Part shown: in pieces, positions 41,151-49,195 of the stretch
How positions within the stretch are numbered: the stretch's first letter is position 1
Layout: every line of letters starts with the position of its first letter
Source: Streptomyces sp. 2131.1
GTDB lineage: Bacteria > Actinomycetota > Actinomycetes > Streptomycetales > Streptomycetaceae
Length of the DNA stretch: 64,000 nt
NCBI RefSeq assembly: GCF_900105515.1
Contig: NZ_FNSY01000001.1
Coordinates: forward strand, 4,576,001 to 4,640,000
Reading direction: 5' to 3'
Notes under the pieces: model-generated
The model's input: the letters and a program-made list of their open reading frames with translations, nothing else
Databases searched by the model: none
What the model was told of the DNA's origin: nothing
Translations under genes and position numbers: made by a program

Positions 41151-42038
41151 GTGGCACGTCGAGGAGCGTCCGGCGACCGCAAGGGGCGCGCGGGCCGCGC
41201 GGCCCCGGACAGCAACGTCTCCGAGCCCGTGGACGGCGGCCTCGCCGAGCTGGTGCCCGACCGGGAGCGCCGCCGTGCCTGGACGCTGACGATCGACGGG
41301 GCCCCGCAGTCCCACGTCGACCTCGACGACCCGGCACACCTCTCCTTCGAGTACCAGCGCCGCATCGGGCACATCGCCGACCTCGCCGCCCCCGCCGGGC
41401 AGCCGCTGCACGTGGTGCACCTGGGCGGCGGGGCCTTCACACTCGCCCGGTACATCGCCGCCACCCGGCCCCGGTCCACCCAGCAGGTCATCGAGGTGGA
41501 CGCGGCCCTCGTGCAGCTGGTGCGCCGCGAACTGCCGCTGGACCCGCAGGCCAGGATCAGGGTCAGGTCCACCGACGCCCGCGCGGGGCTCGGGAAGATC
41601 CAGGACGGCTGGGCCGATCTCGTCATCGCGGACGTCTTCAGCGGGGCCCGCACCCCGGCGCACCTGACCACCACCGAGTTCCTCGCCGAGGTGCGCCGGG
41701 TCCTGAAGCCCGGCGGGACGTACGTCGCCAACCTCGCGGACGGGCCGCCGCTGGCCCATCTGCGCGGCCAGATCGCCACCGCCGCCACGGTCTTCCCCGA
41801 ACTCGCCCTCGCCGCCGACCCAACCGTGTGGCGGGGCCGCCGCTTCGGCAACGCGGTCCTGCTGGCCTCCGACACGGCGCCCGGGATAGCGCAGCTCACC
41901 CGCCGGGTCGCGACCGACCCGCACCCCGGACGCGTCGAACACGGCCGGGCCCTCGCGGACTTCACCGGCGGCGCGGCCCCCGTGCACGACGCGGACGCCC
42001 GCCCGTCACCGCCGCCGCCCCCGAACGCGTTCCGCTGA
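41151..42038 (+). CDS. Spermidine synthase-like (Rossmann methyltransferase fold) protein
   Basis: A 295-residue cytoplasmic protein. The SAM/polyamine-type nucleotide fold has LHVVHLGGGAFTLARYIAATRP (motif I, GGG), VIEVDAALVQLVRRELPL (acidic ribose-binding region), RSTDARAGLGKI and DLVIADVFSGARTPAHLTTTEFLAEVRRVLKPGG. This matches the stand-alone spermidine-synthase-like proteins of Streptomyces, which lack the N-terminal MFS part seen in fused homologues. Whether it makes polyamines is unclear. GTG 41151 after GGGGCGAG is used; GTG 41124 is an alternative. A Pro-rich tail ends the protein. Confidence 0.82.
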   Translation: MARRGASGDRKGRAGRAAPDSNVSEPVDGGLAELVPDRERRRAWTLTIDGAPQSHVDLDDPAHLSFEYQRRIGHIADLAAPAGQPLHVVHLGGGAFTLARYIAATRPRSTQQVIEVDAALVQLVRRELPLDPQARIRVRSTDARAGLGKIQDGWADLVIADVFSGARTPAHLTTTEFLAEVRRVLKPGGTYVANLADGPPLAHLRGQIATAATVFPELALAADPTVWRGRRFGNAVLLASDTAPGIAQLTRRVATDPHPGRVEHGRALADFTGGAAPVHDADARPSPPPPPNAFR

Positions 42039-42053
42039 ACCGGGCGCCACGGG

Positions 42054-42599
42054 TTACGAGTTGACGATGTCCACCTGGGGCGCGTGGTCGTTCCAGGTGC
42101 AGAAGACGGAGACCGTCGTGCCGTCGTCCCGGGCGAAGTTCACCCGTATCCAGGTCGTGTTGGACCACACCTGCATCGACCAGCCCGGCTCCGGGGTCGC
42201 GGACACCAGGTCGGCGGAGTCCTTCCGCATCTCGAAGACGACCCGGCCGCCGGCCGTCGCGTAACTGCGCGCCTGCCCGGCCGGGGCGGTGGTCCCGGAC
42301 GCCGGACGCGGGGTGTTGGGCGCCGGGGTGCGGGACGGCGACGGCGTACGGGACGGTGTCGCGGACGGCTTCGGGGTGGTGGCCCGGGGCTTCGGACGGG
42401 GGGAGGCCGGCGGGGCGGGGCGGTGCGTCGAGGACACCAGGCTCTCCGTCGACGGCGCCGAGATCGGCACCGCGCGCGGCGGGTCGTACACCGTGCCGGC
42501 CAGCACGGAGTGCACACCCCACCACGACACCGTGACCGCCGCGCCGGTGGCGAGCGACCACGCCAGCGCGTGTACGAGACCTCGTTGCATCATCAACAT
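42054..42599 (-). CDS. Membrane-anchored secreted hypothetical protein with Pro/Thr linker
   Basis: A 181-residue protein. An N-terminal hydrophobic helix (LVHALAWSLATGAAVTVSWWGVHSVLAG) anchors or exports it. A Pro/Thr/Ser-rich linker of about 60 residues (PKPRATTPKPSATPSRTPSPS) leads to a small C-terminal domain (GRVVFEMRKDSADLVSATPEPGWSMQVWSNTTWIRVNF, ends given) rich in Trp. ATG 42599 is chosen because of GTGCAGG just upstream; ATG 42593 or 42590 are alternatives. Divergent from the two-component system with 62 bases between them, so it may be one of its targets. Confidence 0.75.
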   Translation of the reverse strand: MLMMQRGLVHALAWSLATGAAVTVSWWGVHSVLAGTVYDPPRAVPISAPSTESLVSSTHRPAPPASPRPKPRATTPKPSATPSRTPSPSRTPAPNTPRPASGTTAPAGQARSYATAGGRVVFEMRKDSADLVSATPEPGWSMQVWSNTTWIRVNFARDDGTTVSVFCTWNDHAPQVDIVNS

Positions 42600-42661
42600 C
42601 CTGCACCACGAACCCGGTGGACATGACACCCGGGCAGGTCCGATGGCGTACGGTGCCGCCC

Positions 42662-43366
42662 ATGCCCAGTGTGCTCGTGGTCGAGGACGACCAGTTCGTA
42701 CGTTCCGCCCTCATCCGGCACCTGACGGAGGCCGGTCACACCGTACGGAGTGTCGGCACCGCTCTGGAAGCGCTGCGCGAAGTCGCCCACTTCCGTTTCG
42801 ACGTGGTCATCCTCGATCTCGGACTGCCCGATCTCGACGGGTCCGAGGCGCTGAAGATGCTGCGCGGCATCACCGACGTGCCCGTCATCATCGCGACCGC
42901 CCGCGACGACGAGAGCGAGATCGTCCGGCTGCTCAACGACGGCGCCGACGACTACCTCACCAAGCCGTTCTCCGTGGAGCACCTCTCGGCCCGGATGGCC
43001 GCCGTACTCCGCCGGGCCAGGGCCGCCGGCGGCGAGGCACCGCCGTCGCGCGTCATCCAGGTCGGCGGGCTCTCCATAGACCCGCTGCGCCGGCAGGCCG
43101 AACTCGACGGCGCCGCGCTCGACCTCACCCGCCGCGAGTTCGACCTGCTGACCTTCCTGGCCGGGCGGCCCGGCGTCGTCGTCCCCCGCAAGGAGCTCCT
43201 CGCCGAGGTCTGGCAGCAGTCCTACGGCGACGACCAGACCATCGACGTCCACCTCTCGTGGCTGCGCCGCAAGCTCGGCGAGACCGCGGCCCGGCCCCGC
43301 TACCTGCACACCCTGCGCGGCGTCGGCGTGAAGCTCCAGCCCCCGGCCCCGGAGCAGCCGGCATGA
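42662..43366 (+). CDS. OmpR/PhoB-family response regulator
   Basis: A 234-residue regulator. The receiver domain has the acidic pocket VVEDD, phosphorylation site D52 in VVILDLGLPDLDG, the Thr in IIATARDDE and Lys in DDYLTKPFS. The C-terminal winged helix (about 135-225) contains LDLTRREFDLLTFLAGRPG, RKELLAEVW and TIDVHLSWLRRKLGE. Phosphorylation by the sensor kinase encoded next would allow binding of direct repeats. Its stop overlaps the kinase start (ATGA). There is no clear Shine-Dalgarno before ATG 42662. Confidence 0.92.
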   Translation: MPSVLVVEDDQFVRSALIRHLTEAGHTVRSVGTALEALREVAHFRFDVVILDLGLPDLDGSEALKMLRGITDVPVIIATARDDESEIVRLLNDGADDYLTKPFSVEHLSARMAAVLRRARAAGGEAPPSRVIQVGGLSIDPLRRQAELDGAALDLTRREFDLLTFLAGRPGVVVPRKELLAEVWQQSYGDDQTIDVHLSWLRRKLGETAARPRYLHTLRGVGVKLQPPAPEQPA

Positions 43367-44763
43367 GATGGGCGCTGGTCAAGGTGTGCCTGGCCGTCAC
43401 CGCGATGGTCGTGGTCGCGTTCGCGGTGCCGCTGGGGCTCGTCGTCAAGGAGATGGCCCGCGACCGCGCGTTCTCCGACGCGGAGCGCCAGGCCGCGACG
43501 ATCGGCCCGACCCTCTCCATCACCACGGACCGGGCCCAGCTCGAAAAGGCCGTCCTCACCACCGAACCGGGCGCCGCCGGCCGGATGGCCGTCCACATCC
43601 CGGCCACCGGCGAGCCCGACGGCGTGGAGGTGGACATCGGCCACGGGCACGCCACCCGCGAGGAGCTGGAGACCGTACGGGTGTCGGGCCGCGCCGCCAT
43701 CACCGAGGTCACCGGCGGCTCGGTGCTGCTCCAGCCCACCGCGGTGGGGCCCGAGGGCATCGCCGTCGTCGAGGTGTTCGTACCCCAGGAGGCGGTCTCG
43801 CACGGGGTCACCACCGCCTGGCTGATGCTGGCGGGCGTCGGCGTCGCGCTCATCGTCGGCTCGGTCGCCGTGGCCGACCGGCTGGGCGTCCGCATGGTCG
43901 AGCCCGCCCGTCGCCTCGCGGGCGCCGCGCACGACCTGGGGGAGGGGCGGCTCGGCACCCGCGTCCCGGAGGAGGGGCCGGACGAACTGCGTTCCGCGGC
44001 CGTCGCGTTCAACTCCATGGCCGACCAGGTCGTCCAGCTCCTCGCCAACGAGCGCGAGCTGGCCGCCGACCTCTCGCACCGGCTGCGCACCCCGCTCACC
44101 GTCCTCAGGCTGAACGCCGCCTCCCTCGGCGAGGGGCCCGCGGCCGAGCAGACCCGGGCGGCCGTCGAACAGCTGGAGCGCGAGGTCGACACGATCATCC
44201 GGACCGCCCGCGAGCAGCGCCCGCCGACCCAGCCGGGCGGCCCGGGCGCGGGCTGCGACGCCTCCGAGGTGATCCGCGAGCGCATGGACTTCTGGTCCGC
44301 GCTGGCCGAGGACGAGGGCCGCGAGGTGCGCCTCGCCGGGGTGGACCGCACGGTACGCATCCCGGTCGCCCGGCCCGAACTGGCGGCCGCGCTCGACGCG
44401 TTGCTGGGCAACGTCTTCCGGCACACCCCGGAGGGCACCGCCTTCGCGGTCGACGTGCACCACAGCGGTGACGCGGTGATCGTGCTGGTCTCGGACGCGG
44501 GCGGCGGCATCGCGGACCCGAAGGCGGCCCTGGCACGCGGCGGCGCCCGGGACGCGGTGGGCTCGACCGGGCTGGGGCTCGACATCGTGCGCCGGGTCGC
44601 CGAGTCCACCGGCGGGGATGTGCGCATCGGCCGCTCGGTGCTGGGCGGCACGGAGGTCCGGGTCTGGATCGGGCTCGACGGACAGCGTCCGCCAGGGGGC
44701 GGACGGGGCCACCGGGTGGGCCGCCAACGGCGTCGCCGCAGCGTGGGACGCGCGAACCTTTAG
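43363..44763 (+). CDS. Sensor histidine kinase
   Basis: A 466-residue membrane kinase. An N-terminal helix (VCLAVTAMVVVAFAVPLGLVV) and a second helix (AWLMLAGVGVALIVGSVAVA) bracket an extracytoplasmic region of about 120 residues. HAMP (VEPARRLAGAAHDLGEGRLGTRV) leads to the H-box ELAADLSHRLRTPLTVL (phosphorylated His) and an HATPase_c domain with the N-box LLGNVFRHTPEG, G1 VSDAGGGI and G2 GSTGLGLDIVRRV. The partner regulator precedes it with overlap. The extracellular domain has no recognised ligand site. A basic low-complexity tail closes the protein. Confidence 0.92.
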   Translation: MRWALVKVCLAVTAMVVVAFAVPLGLVVKEMARDRAFSDAERQAATIGPTLSITTDRAQLEKAVLTTEPGAAGRMAVHIPATGEPDGVEVDIGHGHATREELETVRVSGRAAITEVTGGSVLLQPTAVGPEGIAVVEVFVPQEAVSHGVTTAWLMLAGVGVALIVGSVAVADRLGVRMVEPARRLAGAAHDLGEGRLGTRVPEEGPDELRSAAVAFNSMADQVVQLLANERELAADLSHRLRTPLTVLRLNAASLGEGPAAEQTRAAVEQLEREVDTIIRTAREQRPPTQPGGPGAGCDASEVIRERMDFWSALAEDEGREVRLAGVDRTVRIPVARPELAAALDALLGNVFRHTPEGTAFAVDVHHSGDAVIVLVSDAGGGIADPKAALARGGARDAVGSTGLGLDIVRRVAESTGGDVRIGRSVLGGTEVRVWIGLDGQRPPGGGRGHRVGRQRRRRSVGRANL

Positions 44764-44780
44764 CGCGGCCGATGCGCTCC

Positions 44781-44818
44781 TTAAGCCAACCCTAAGAACA
44801 TCAACTCCGGTCCGGAGT
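44781..44818 (+). promoter_or_regulatory. TAAG direct repeats and inverted repeat upstream of the chitinase gene
   Basis: TAAG at 44782-44785 and 44793-44796 are exactly 11 bp apart, one helical turn, as for OmpR-family sites. An ACTCCGG/CCGGAGT inverted repeat (44804-44818, centre T) follows. The site lies between the kinase stop and the chitinase gene. Confidence 0.4.
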
Positions 44819-44891
44819 GCCCCGTTTGCCCGTTCCGCAGCCGCTAGCGTGCTCCCGCATCCCCACTTCCGTATGACGAGGCAGGAACGCG

Positions 44892-46379
44892 ATGGGCACC
44901 AGCACGCACCGGCGCACGATGGGCACGAGGACCAAGGTGATCGGCTCGGTCGTCGCCGCGGCCGTGATCGGCGGGACGGTGTTCGCCCTCACCGGCACGG
45001 CCCAGGCGTCGGCGGTCGGCGCCGCTTACACCCGTACCAGCGGCTGGACCGGCGGGTACACCGGGCAGTACGTCGTCACCAACGACACGGGTGCCGCGAA
45101 GAGCGACTGGAAGCTCGAGTTCGACCTCCCGGCGGGCACGAGGCTCAGCTCGCTGTGGAACGGCGAGCACACCGTCAGCGGCAGCCACGTCACCGTCCGC
45201 CCCGCGAGCTGGAACAAGCAGCTCGCCGCCGGGCAAACCGTCACCGTCGGCTTCGTCGCCGCCTCCGACGGCACGGCCGCCGACCCCACCGGCTGCCTCA
45301 TCGACGGCGCGAAGTGCTCCGTGGACCCCGGCGCGACCCCCGAACCCAGCGGCCGCCCCACCGAGTCCGCGACCCCGACCCCCACGGCCACCCCCACCGA
45401 CAAGCCCACGGACAAGCCCACCGAAACGGCGACCCCGACGCCGACCCCCACCCCCACGAAGACCGACGACGGCGGTGGCACCGCGAGCGGCGCCCGCTTC
45501 GCCCCGTACGTGGACACCTCGCTCTACCCCGCGTACGACCTGGTCGACACCGCGAACAAGACCGGGGTCAAGCAGTTCAACCTCGCCTTCATCACCTCCG
45601 GCGGCAGCTGCGCCCCGCTCTGGGGCGGGGTCACCGGCCTCGGTGACGACCACGTCGCCTCCCAGATCGGCGCCCTGCGCGCGGCCGGCGGCGACGTCCG
45701 GGTCTCCTTCGGCGGTGCCGCCGGCTCCGAACTGGCCCTGCGCTGCTCCTCGGCCGCCGACCTCGCCGCCGCGTACGGCAAGGTCGTCGACACGTACAAG
45801 CTGACCAAGGTCGACTTCGACATCGAGGGCGGCGCGCTCCCCGACACCGCCGCCAACACCCGCCGCTCGCAGGCCATCGCGCAGCTCCAGAAGTCGCACC
45901 CCGGCCTGGACGTGTCGTTCACCCTGCCGGTGATGCCCGAGGGCCTGACCCAGCCCGGCGTCGACCTGATCGCCGACGCGAAGAAGAACGGCGTGGACGT
46001 CGGCGCGGTCAACATCATGGCGATGGACTACGGCGCCTCCTACAGCGGCGACATGGGCACGTACGCCGTCCAGGCGGCCACCGCGACCCAGGCCCAGATC
46101 AAGGGCGTGCTGGGCCTCTCCGACGCCGAGGCGTGGAAGACCGTCGCCGTCACCCCGATGATCGGCGTGAACGACGTCAGCACCGAGATCTTCAAGGTCG
46201 ATGACGCCACCCAGCTGGCGGCCTTCGCCAAGGAGAAGGGCCTCGCCTGGCTCGCGATGTGGTCGGGCACCCGGGACAAGGAGTGCGCCGGCGGCGCGAA
46301 GCCCACCGCCGACGCCTCGTGCAGCTCCATCACGCAGGAACCGCTCGCCTTCACCAAGGCGTTCGGCGCCTACAAGTAG
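44892..46379 (+). CDS. Secreted GH18 chitinase with N-terminal CBM2
   Basis: A 495-residue exported enzyme. Signal peptide TKVIGSVVAAAVIGGTVFALTGTAQA, then a carbohydrate-binding module of family 2 type (about 45-140: SGWTGGYTGQYVVTNDTG, WKLEFDLPAGTRLSSLWNGE, VTVRPASWNKQLAAGQTVTVGF), a Pro/Thr linker (TPTPTPTKTDDG) and a GH18 domain. The DxxDxDxE catalytic site reads KLTKVDFDIEGG, with the acid Glu present. It would release chito-oligosaccharides from chitin. ATG 44892 follows GAGGCAGGAA. TAAG repeats upstream suggest control by the adjacent two-component system. It complements the AA10 LPMO. Confidence 0.9.
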   Translation: MGTSTHRRTMGTRTKVIGSVVAAAVIGGTVFALTGTAQASAVGAAYTRTSGWTGGYTGQYVVTNDTGAAKSDWKLEFDLPAGTRLSSLWNGEHTVSGSHVTVRPASWNKQLAAGQTVTVGFVAASDGTAADPTGCLIDGAKCSVDPGATPEPSGRPTESATPTPTATPTDKPTDKPTETATPTPTPTPTKTDDGGGTASGARFAPYVDTSLYPAYDLVDTANKTGVKQFNLAFITSGGSCAPLWGGVTGLGDDHVASQIGALRAAGGDVRVSFGGAAGSELALRCSSAADLAAAYGKVVDTYKLTKVDFDIEGGALPDTAANTRRSQAIAQLQKSHPGLDVSFTLPVMPEGLTQPGVDLIADAKKNGVDVGAVNIMAMDYGASYSGDMGTYAVQAATATQAQIKGVLGLSDAEAWKTVAVTPMIGVNDVSTEIFKVDDATQLAAFAKEKGLAWLAMWSGTRDKECAGGAKPTADASCSSITQEPLAFTKAFGAYK

Positions 46380-46398
46380 GACTGGCACGCAGGATCGG

Positions 46399-46437
46399 CC
46401 CACAGGACCAGCCCACAGGACCAGCCCACAGGACCAA
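46399..46437. repeat. Three 13-bp tandem repeats
   Basis: Units CCCACAGGACCAG at 46399-46411 and 46412-46424, and CCCACAGGACCAA at 46425-46437, just after the chitinase stop codon. Simple slippage repeat; no coding role seen. Confidence 0.9.
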
Positions 46438-46446
46438 CCCCCCTCC

Positions 46447-46494
46447 GCGCGCCCCGGCCGGGCCCCCTTCCCCCCACCCCTGGCCGGGGCGCGC
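46447..46494. terminator. Hairpin between chitinase and leuA genes
   Basis: Perfect 13-bp arms (46447-46459 and 46482-46494) with a 22-base pyrimidine-rich loop, between convergent genes. Probable bidirectional terminator. Confidence 0.8.
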
Positions 46495-46518
46495 GCCCCT
46501 TTCCCGGTCTGCCGCGCG

Positions 46519-48306
46519 CTACCCCCGCGCCCGGTTCACCGCCGACAGCACCGCCGCCACCGAAGCGGCCACGCCCGAGGCGTCGCGGCCCGCGCCCCAG
46601 CGCTCCTCGCCGTCCACCCGGCAGCGCGCGTACGCGGTCGCCGTCCCGGTCCCGTCCGGCCCCTGCTCCACCAGGTCCAGGACGGCCCCCTCCACCCCGG
46701 CCGCCGCCAGCGCGTCCGCGAACGCCGTGACCGGGCCGGTGCCCGTCCCCTCGTAGTCGCCCTCCCGCTCGTCCACCCGCAGGGTGCAGACGAAGCGGTG
46801 CTCACCGGCCGGGCCGGTCTGCGCCGACCAGGAGGTGAGCGCCACCCCGCCGTCCCGCCCGGGTACCAGGTACGCCGCCTCGAACAGGTTCCACAGGTCC
46901 TTCCCGGTGGCCTCCAGACCGCTGTCGTCCGTCGCCTCCTGGACGGTACGGGAGAACTCCGCCCGCATCCCGGCCGGCAGGTCGACGCCGTGGCCGGTGC
47001 GCAGCAGATGGGCGATGCCGCCCTTGCCCGACTGCGAGTTGACCCGGATGACCGCCTCGTACGTACGCCCCACGTCCGCCGGGTCGATCGGCAGGTACGG
47101 CACCTCCCACAGCTCCGACAGGCTGTCCGCGCGGCGGGCGAAGCCCTTGCTGATGGCGTCCTGGTGGGTGCCGGAGAACGCGGTGTACACCAGGTCCCCG
47201 CCGTACGGGTGGCGCGGCGGCACCGGCAGCCGGTTGCAGTGCTCGACCGTGCGGCGGATCTCGTCGATGTCCGAGAAGTCGATCATCGGGTCGACGCCCT
47301 GGGCGTGCAGGTTGAGCGCCAGGTTGACCAGGTCGACGTTGCCGGTGCGCTCCCCGTTGCCGAACAGGCAGCCCTCCACCCGCTGGGCGCCCGCCAGCAC
47401 CGCCAGCTCCGCGCAGGCCACGCCCGTGCCCCGGTCGTTGTGCGGGTGCACGGAGAGGATCACCGAGTCCCGCCGGGCCAGGTTGCGGTGCATGTACTCG
47501 ATCTGGTCGGCGTAGACGTTGGGCGTGGCGATCTCCACCGTGGCCGGCAGGTTGTGGACGACCGGCCGGTCCGGCGAGGCGTCCCACAGCTCGGTCAGGC
47601 TGTCGCAGATCTCCAGGACGTAGTCCGGCTCGGTCAGGTTGAAGACCTCGGGCGAGAACTGGAACCGGATGTCCGCGCCGGGCCTGGCCCGCGCCAGCCG
47701 GTCCATCTGCCGGGCTGCGTCCAGGACCACGCCGTGCACCTCGGCCCGGTCGCGGCCCAGGACCACCTCGCGCCAGACGGGGGCGGTCGCGATGTAGAGG
47801 TGGACGACGACCCGGTCCAGGCCCGCCACCGACTCGAAGGTCCGCTCGATCAGGTCGGCCTTGGCGGGGGTGAAGACGACCACGGTGACGTCGTCGGGGA
47901 CGGCCCCGCTCGTCGCCAGGTGGCGTACGAAGTCGAAGTCGGTGCGGCTCGCGGACGGGTAGCCGACCTCGATCTCCTTGAAGCCCATCGCGACCAGCAG
48001 GTCGAACATCCGCCGCTTGCGCGGGGTGTCCATCGGTTCCGCCAGCGCCTGGTTGCCGTCCCGCAGGTCCACCGGGACCCACAGCGGGGGCCGTTCGATA
48101 CGGGCCTGCGGCCAGCTCCGCGCGGTCAGCGGGATCGCGACGCGGTCGTACGCGGAGCGGTAGCGGTGCGAGGGCATGGAGCTGGAGCGCTGGGGGTTCC
48201 AGCGGGGCGCGGCCTCGGGGACCGGGCCGCGGGGGGTGCAGATGGTGGGGAAGCCGTGCATGGGGGACGGGGCGTCGGACGTGGCCGCGGACATGAACTC
48301 GGGCAT
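46519..48306 (-). CDS. leuA: 2-isopropylmalate synthase LeuA
   Basis: A 595-residue enzyme, class II LeuA length. It condenses acetyl-CoA with 2-ketoisovalerate, first step of leucine synthesis. Evidence: [45 protein letters not shown] (TIM-barrel start with D-R-D-G-N-Q, ends given), [20 protein letters not shown] (metal His and Asp) and [26 protein letters not shown], then the C-terminal regulatory domain (from residue 440) for leucine feedback. ATG 48306 after GAGAAGAG is used; ATG 48327 and 48294 are possible. Its mRNA leader encodes a Leu-rich peptide and a hairpin, so it is controlled by attenuation. Confidence 0.95.
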   Translation of the reverse strand: MPEFMSAATSDAPSPMHGFPTICTPRGPVPEAAPRWNPQRSSSMPSHRYRSAYDRVAIPLTARSWPQARIERPPLWVPVDLRDGNQALAEPMDTPRKRRMFDLLVAMGFKEIEVGYPSASRTDFDFVRHLATSGAVPDDVTVVVFTPAKADLIERTFESVAGLDRVVVHLYIATAPVWREVVLGRDRAEVHGVVLDAARQMDRLARARPGADIRFQFSPEVFNLTEPDYVLEICDSLTELWDASPDRPVVHNLPATVEIATPNVYADQIEYMHRNLARRDSVILSVHPHNDRGTGVACAELAVLAGAQRVEGCLFGNGERTGNVDLVNLALNLHAQGVDPMIDFSDIDEIRRTVEHCNRLPVPPRHPYGGDLVYTAFSGTHQDAISKGFARRADSLSELWEVPYLPIDPADVGRTYEAVIRVNSQSGKGGIAHLLRTGHGVDLPAGMRAEFSRTVQEATDDSGLEATGKDLWNLFEAAYLVPGRDGGVALTSWSAQTGPAGEHRFVCTLRVDEREGDYEGTGTGPVTAFADALAAAGVEGAVLDLVEQGPDGTGTATAYARCRVDGEERWGAGRDASGVAASVAAVLSAVNRARG

Positions 48307-48351
48307 GAACGGTGTCTCTTCTCGCATCGCCGGATGCGACCGGCACAGCAC

Positions 48352-48372
48352 GGCACCCCGCGGCGGGGTGCC
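48352..48372 (-). terminator. leuA attenuator hairpin
   Basis: Perfect 9-bp stem GGCACCCCG / CGGGGTGCC (48352-48360 and 48364-48372), 7 bases after the stop of the leucine leader peptide and 45 bases before the chosen leuA start. It has the position of an attenuation terminator. Confidence 0.75.
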
Positions 48373-48379
48373 GATCGCT

Positions 48380-48427
48380 TCAGGCCCCGCCGCGGCAGCC
48401 GAGAAGGAGGAGACCGCGGTTCGTCAT
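48380..48427 (-). CDS. leuA leader peptide (four consecutive Leu codons)
   Basis: A 15-residue peptide [15 protein letters not shown] with four consecutive leucine codons (CTC CTC CTT CTC). When charged Leu-tRNA is scarce the ribosome stalls there and the downstream hairpin would not form, so leuA is transcribed. Leucine leaders of this kind are known in actinobacteria. The -10 element lies 7 bases before the ATG, so the transcript is probably leaderless. No other translation signal is needed. Confidence 0.85.
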   Translation of the reverse strand: MTNRGLLLLGCRGGA

Positions 48428-48434
48428 GGGCGGT

Positions 48435-48474
48435 ACAGTAACCAGAACGCAACCCCTCAGACAACCTGACAGGT
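48435..48474 (-). promoter_or_regulatory. leuA leader promoter with overlapping palindrome
   Basis: -35 TTGTCT (48459-48464) and -10 TACTGT (48435-48440), spacing 18 on the minus strand, place the start about at the leader ATG. The palindrome ACCTG-A-CAGGT (48464-48474) touches the -35 element and the ribosome site of the divergent GntR gene; it may be the GntR operator. Confidence 0.65.
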
Positions 48475-48481
48475 GAACGAC

Positions 48482-49177
48482 GTGTCCCCGCCCGGCCCGC
48501 TCCGCCCCAGCCCCCTCGTCGAACAGGCGACCAGCCATCTGCGGACGCGGATCACCGAGGGGCACTGGCCGGTCGGCACGAAGCTCCCGGGCGAGACGAC
48601 CCTTGCCCGCGAACTGGGAGTCGGCCGCTCCACGGTCCGCGAGGCGGTCCGCACACTCGCCACGCTCGGCCTCCTCCGCTCCCGCCAGGGCGCCGGCGTC
48701 TTCGTCGTCGCCGACCACGTCACCGAGGAATGGCCGGTACGGCTGCGCCGGGCGTCGGTCACCGACGTCTACGAGGTCCGCATGCTCATCGAGGTCCAGG
48801 CCGCCCGCCTCGCCGCCCGCCGCCGCACCGACGAGGACCTGACCGCCCTGGACGCGGCGCTCACCGCCCGGCTCGCGGCCGGCGCGGGCATCGACGACGC
48901 GGACTTCGTGGACGCGGACATCGCCGTGCACCGGGCGGTCGTGGCCGCCGCGCACAACCCGGTCCTCAGCGACCTCTTCGCCGAGTTCGTCCCGGCCCTG
49001 CGCCAGGGGCTCATCGACCTCGTGGACCTGCTCGGGCTGCGCCGCGAGGACCCCCAGCACGGGCAAGCGGGCCACCGCGCCCTGGTCACGGCGGTGGTGG
49101 CGGGCGACGCGGACGCGGCGGCGCGCGCGGCGCAGGAGGAACTGGAGGGCACGCTGGCCCGGCTGCGCGCGGCCTGA
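48482..49177 (+). CDS. GntR family (FadR subfamily) transcriptional regulator
   Basis: A 231-residue regulator from GTG 48482, with AGGTGA 5 bases upstream; GTG 48473 is an alternative. N-terminal winged HTH: LVEQATSHLRTRITEGHWPVGTKLPGE, then LARELGVGRSTVREAVRTLATLGLLRSRQGAGVFV, followed by an all-helical FCD domain (VYEVRMLIEVQAARLAARR, DADIAVHRAVVAAAHNPVL, HRALVTAVVAGDADAAARAAQEEL). FCD proteins bind organic acids or amino acids, often with a metal. The neighbouring leuA and aspD-aspT genes are candidate targets. Its promoter faces that of leuA. Confidence 0.88.
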   Translation: MSPPGPLRPSPLVEQATSHLRTRITEGHWPVGTKLPGETTLARELGVGRSTVREAVRTLATLGLLRSRQGAGVFVVADHVTEEWPVRLRRASVTDVYEVRMLIEVQAARLAARRRTDEDLTALDAALTARLAAGAGIDDADFVDADIAVHRAVVAAAHNPVLSDLFAEFVPALRQGLIDLVDLLGLRREDPQHGQAGHRALVTAVVAGDADAAARAAQEELEGTLARLRAA

Positions 49178-49195
49178 TGCCCGTCGTCCGACGCC

